Positions 60,632-64,000 of a stretch of 64,000 nucleotides of DNA are shown piece after piece. The notes beneath the pieces are model-generated. The model was not told the origin of the DNA. It was given only the letters and a program-made list of their open reading frames with translations, and searched no databases. Position 1 is the stretch's first letter. Every line of letters starts with the position of its first letter. The stretch spans positions 23,108 to 87,107 of the forward strand of contig JAFWMH010000056.1 in the NCBI GenBank assembly GCA_017510785.1, written 5' to 3'. The position numbers and the translations under genes were made by a program. The DNA comes from Atopobiaceae bacterium (GTDB lineage Bacteria; Actinomycetota; Coriobacteriia; Coriobacteriales; Atopobiaceae).

Positions 60632-61069
60632 GCGGTGGCACCTCGCATGCAGGGTTTGGGTTGGTGGAAGAAATAGTACCATAAGTGTTTGATATTTGCC
60701 CCCGAGGGCGACGCGTCCGTTTGGGCGAGCTCAATGATTCTTTAATAGTCCTCATGAATTGGCATTGTATTACAAAGATAATACATAGTGGAAGCAAGTG
60801 GAAGCTGTGTGTGGCACGTATAACGTGTCTTTGAAGGTATGCTTACAGTCCCTTCCCAAGGATTGCCCGTCCCATGGTATGCGACACCCTCGGAAGCATT
60901 CTCGTGGGGCGGGCCGCATGGGATCGTAAGAGCCGCCACGTATTCCATAACAGAGAGCCAAAGAACGGGTACAGAACATACTGAAATGGAAGCCTCCCGG
61001 GGCAATTCTTGTCCAGACTTGATGGTAAAGTGGTGGTTGGGACGAATGGGTGCGACAGGGGGTATTGGT
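60632..61069. other. Divergent gap upstream of the surface protein gene
   Basis: Contains a perfect 7-bp dyad TGTATTA-CAAAGA-TAATACA at 60767-60786, a possible operator. An open frame runs through from 60839 but has no early ribosome site and no protein-like start. Nothing else is recognised. Confidence 0.5.
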
Positions 61070-63880
61070 ATGAGGCGTTGCAGTGGGGCTCGTCGAGCAC
61101 TGTGTTGGGTCTTGTCTGTGGCGATGGCGTTTGGGAGTTTTCCCGCTTTTGGCTTTGCAAGTGAGTTTGCAGGGCATGACGCATACGCGCAGCAGGAAAC
61201 GGACGAGGGCGCAACCGAAGTTGCGCGTGAGTACACCGATACCATGGAAAGAATGTCGGATGCTAGCTCCGCATCCGGAGAGGGCGACCAGGGAGTGCAA
61301 GGCGCGCGAGCCTCTGCGCAGCAGATTGAGGCAGGCGAGGTCGTGAGGGGCGCCCTCGACGATGTGTGCGCGGAGGACTGGTATGCCTTCGAGCTTGCTG
61401 AGACTGCGATGGCGTCCATAACGTGGCTCGAGGAAGCGCAAGACGAATCCGGCGCTTGGGTCGTGAGGATCGAGGCGGAGGAAGAGGATGCGGAGCCGTT
61501 GAGCCTGCAGGAGTTTGCCGTCGGTGCGGACGGTGAGCCTGCGGCTGAGCAGGTCGAGTTGTGTGCGGGCACCTATTACGTGTGCGTGGGTGCCGCAGCG
61601 AACGGGTGGACAGACTCCGAGTACGCGTTTGTGCTGGATCTATCGCCGACGGGCGATGGGGAGAGCTCGGATGTGGCAGAGGAAGAGCTTCCCGAAGAAA
61701 CCGAGGGCGACGCATATACCGACGAGGAAGTGGCGATGCAAGACGATGCCGTGGCTGCCGAGAGGAGGGAAGGCGACTCCAGCGCGGAAGAGCGAAGTGA
61801 GGAACTCAACGCGTCGCCAGAGGCCACGGAGGTATCGGTCGAAGATACTGTTGCGAGCGCTGCGCAGGATGCCTCCCTCGTGGCGCAGGCCTCGGGCGTC
61901 GTTGCGAGCGGCACCTGCGGCACGTGCAGATGGAGTCTCGACGCGAATGGCACCCTCACCATTGGTGGGGGCACGCTGGTGAGCAACGATTCTCGCAACA
62001 CATCGTGGCGTACATACTGGCCTTGGGATCATTACCAATCGCAAATCAGGTCGGTCGTGTCTACGGGCCGTGTGGTGGTTGGCCAAGACGCATCGTTCAT
62101 GTTCCAGAATTGCTCGTCGATGCAATCCCTCGACGTCTCTGGCTGGGACACATCGAAGGTGACGAACGCGTCCATGATGTTTCAAGGCTGCGAATCGCTG
62201 ACGAGCCTGGACGTCTCGCGATGGAATACGTCGAGGATGACCAGCGTTACCTACATGTTCAATGGCTGTAGGTCGCTCACATCCCTGGATGTGTCGCGTT
62301 GGGACACGTCAAGCATGAAGGATTTCTTCAGCATGTTCCAGGACTGTTCGTCCCTAAACTCTTTGGATGTCTCCCGTTGGAATACTTCGAAGATTACGAG
62401 CCTGTGGTGCACGTTCTTAGGCTGCACGTCACTTACGACACTTGACGTCTCCGGATGGAACACCTCATCGCTTCGGGAGGCGTACGCCACGTTCTCAGGC
62501 TGCTCTTCGCTTGTCTCGCTCGACCTCTCCGGATGGAACACATCTCGAATGGATTCTACCACCTCCCTGTTTCGCGACTGCTCGTCGCTTACCTCGCTCG
62601 ACCTCTCCGGATGGAATACCTCGAAGCTTGGTAACAAAGACTACATGACGAGTGGTATGTTCGCCGGATGTACGTCACTGGCCAGCCTTAAGGTGGGCGC
62701 CTCGTATGCGATTGCCAACGTCAACATGATCCCGGACGCCACCGCCTCGAACGGCAAGTGGTGGTCTTTGGTCGACCAGGCCTGGTACACCAAAGACCAC
62801 ATCGTTGCCAACCGCAGCGGCATTGCCGACGTGTACACGAATACGCAAAGCACATCCGCAAGAATCTCCGTCTCCAAGGCTACCGTCGCTAAGGTCGCAG
62901 ACAAACCCTACACTGGCAAGGCCGTCAAGCCGACTCCCAAGGTGTCCTACGGTGGCAGGACGCTCACGCGGGGCACCGACTACACGCTCTCCTACGCCAA
63001 TAACACGAAAGCTGGGACGGCTACCATCACCGTAAGGGGAAAGGGCGCGTACACCGGTTCGAAGAAGGTCACGTTCAAAATTGTGGCGCCCACGGCGAGC
63101 TATAGCGTGCATGTGCAAACCTATGGCGACCAGGCTAGCCGTACCAACGGCGCCATCGCGGGCACCTCGGGCGAGTCCAAGCGCCTGGAAGCCATTAGGA
63201 TTTCACTTGGATCTGGTTTTCCCGTGTCGGGCGGCATCACCTACCGCACGCACGTGCAAACCTACGGGTGGCAAGGATGGAAGTCGAACGGCGCGATGAG
63301 CGGCACCTCCGGCGAGCGCAAGCGCCTGGAGGCCATCCAGATCAAGCTCACCGGCGAGATGGCGAACAAGTACGACGTGTGGTACCGCGTCCATGCGCAG
63401 CAGTTCGGCTGGATGGGCTGGGCGAAGAACGGCGCGAGCGCCGGGACGGCGGGCTACTCCTACCGCCTGGAGGCCATACAGGTCGTGCTCAAGGCGAAAG
63501 GTGGCTCCGCGCCTCCGGCTACCTACCAGGGCGCGACACAGGCCACCGCCGACGCGTTCCGTGATGCAAGTGCAAACATATCGCTCTATGACGTGTACCT
63601 TCCGGTTCTTCAGCGTGCGCAGGCCGGAACGGGGGAGTTTGCGGGCAAAACCCCGGGAGAATTCATGTATTTCGTTTTCGACTTTGGTGCCGACGGAGTT
63701 CCAGAGCTCTTGTTGCAAAACACTGATGTCCCGTTTTCCGGGTGGCGGATGTACGTCTTCACGGTGAGGGCGGGAAAGCTAGAGTATATGGGGAGTTATT
63801 CTGCCGTCCATGAGGGTCCCTCGGGAAATGCCCAGGGCCAGTTGTTCATGAGCGGAGGAGAGCAGTCTCGGATTCTATGA
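61070..63880 (+). CDS. BspA-like surface protein with ChW repeats, probable 3' frameshift
   Basis: 936 residues from the ATG at 61070 (AGGGGG upstream; signal peptide RRALCWVLSVAMAFGSFPAF). Order: an acidic region with a prepeptidase-like segment (about 85-200); DUF285/BspA-type LRRs at about 340-550 (WDTSKVTNASMMFQGCESL, SLDVSRWNTSRM repeats of about 24 residues); an Ig-like unit (YTGKAVKPTPKVSYGG, YTLSYANNTKAG); three ChW repeats at about 675-805 ending in RLEAI; and a C-terminal domain with FVFDFGADGVPELLLQNTDV. The frame stops at SRIL, yet the +1 frame goes on in coding style (YDTNAIVFGAKLVRAV) to the right edge, so a one-base frameshift near 63876 is likely. Expected role: surface adhesin. 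Confidence 0.85.
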   Translation: MRRCSGARRALCWVLSVAMAFGSFPAFGFASEFAGHDAYAQQETDEGATEVAREYTDTMERMSDASSASGEGDQGVQGARASAQQIEAGEVVRGALDDVCAEDWYAFELAETAMASITWLEEAQDESGAWVVRIEAEEEDAEPLSLQEFAVGADGEPAAEQVELCAGTYYVCVGAAANGWTDSEYAFVLDLSPTGDGESSDVAEEELPEETEGDAYTDEEVAMQDDAVAAERREGDSSAEERSEELNASPEATEVSVEDTVASAAQDASLVAQASGVVASGTCGTCRWSLDANGTLTIGGGTLVSNDSRNTSWRTYWPWDHYQSQIRSVVSTGRVVVGQDASFMFQNCSSMQSLDVSGWDTSKVTNASMMFQGCESLTSLDVSRWNTSRMTSVTYMFNGCRSLTSLDVSRWDTSSMKDFFSMFQDCSSLNSLDVSRWNTSKITSLWCTFLGCTSLTTLDVSGWNTSSLREAYATFSGCSSLVSLDLSGWNTSRMDSTTSLFRDCSSLTSLDLSGWNTSKLGNKDYMTSGMFAGCTSLASLKVGASYAIANVNMIPDATASNGKWWSLVDQAWYTKDHIVANRSGIADVYTNTQSTSARISVSKATVAKVADKPYTGKAVKPTPKVSYGGRTLTRGTDYTLSYANNTKAGTATITVRGKGAYTGSKKVTFKIVAPTASYSVHVQTYGDQASRTNGAIAGTSGESKRLEAIRISLGSGFPVSGGITYRTHVQTYGWQGWKSNGAMSGTSGERKRLEAIQIKLTGEMANKYDVWYRVHAQQFGWMGWAKNGASAGTAGYSYRLEAIQVVLKAKGGSAPPATYQGATQATADAFRDASANISLYDVYLPVLQRAQAGTGEFAGKTPGEFMYFVFDFGADGVPELLLQNTDVPFSGWRMYVFTVRAGKLEYMGSYSAVHEGPSGNAQGQLFMSGGEQSRIL

Positions 63881-63931
63881 CACGAACGCGATTGTCTTTG
63901 GTGCCAAGTTGGTTCGAGCCGTGAGTCGGCA

Positions 63932-63953
63932 GGCCGCGGCTAAAGCCGCGGCC
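63932..63953. repeat. Perfect 9-bp GC hairpin near the right edge
   Basis: GGCCGCGGC-TAAA-GCCGCGGCC, in the region after the surface protein's stop. Without a T-run it is not a standard terminator. Confidence 0.5.
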
Positions 63954-64000
63954 CGCCATCGTCGCCCTCTCGTGGCGGTTCGGGGCGCCGGGCGGTCGGA

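Noticed and set aside
60839..61069. An earlier start for the BspA-like protein at 60839
   Set aside because: It would add 77 residues before the signal peptide, and no ribosome site is present. The ATG at 61070 has AGGGGG and leads directly into the signal peptide.

Overview
This 64-kb window looks like a chromosomal segment of a Coriobacteriia (Actinomycetota) anaerobe of the gut or oral type. This is inferred from the moderately high G+C, the mixture of actinobacterial and Firmicutes-like families (ChW-repeat and BspA-like surface proteins, arginine deiminase, Pta, a C_GCAxxG_C_C protein), single-cluster ferredoxin and strong AGGAGG-type ribosome sites. No rRNA or tRNA gene was recognised.

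Layout. 0-8.5 kb: a GH3 hexosaminidase lipoprotein cut by the left edge, a ClC channel, a secreted transglutaminase-like/ChW/NlpC-P60 protein, ftsH, and a decayed RiPP locus (Nif11-like leader with a stop, joined to a radical SAM/SPASM gene that lost its CxxxCxxC end). 8.5-18 kb: membrane GDPD, ileS, lspA, an RluD-type pseudouridine synthase, a membrane glycosyltransferase and an IMP dehydrogenase. 18-25 kb: a HipA-like kinase with its partner, pta between two broken AAA-type ATPase genes, a ten-base-period GGTAA array, UDP-galactopyranose mutase, a GT2 glycosyltransferase and maf. 25-35 kb: ferredoxin, a GGDEF/GGDEF-like/EAL protein, an RNA uracil methyltransferase, a C_GCAxxG_C_C protein, ppk1 and arcA.

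35.4-41.0 kb is a compact integrated element lying between arcA and the convergent arcB. It has a tyrosine integrase, two excisionase-type HTH proteins, a putative replication protein whose own gene carries 14 phased ACT(A/G)GT iterons, three unknown overlapping genes, a cas-less CRISPR-like mini-array, arm-type repeats at both ends and 17-bp inverted end repeats. Its genes lie on the minus strand in two blocks, each ended by a strong hairpin. It resembles a phage satellite or mini integrative element more than a full prophage.

43-52 kb: a three-gene set couples an LRR receptor-like Ser/Thr kinase, a double-FHA ABC ATPase and an ABC-2 permease. It is followed by a stand-alone trpB2 under a tryptophan-type T-box, then GtrA and BI-1 family membrane proteins. 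52-64 kb: htpG, a DUF5684 membrane protein, an acyl-CoA synthetase with an XRE-cupin regulator upstream, a DUF3791-DUF3990-DUF3791 cassette bounded by 88-bp direct repeats, a membrane protein of unknown function, and a BspA-like/ChW surface protein that appears frameshifted at its 3' end.

The non-coding DNA is rich in repeats: a MITE-like palindromic family (three copies), several unrelated tandem repeats and several paired inverted repeats.
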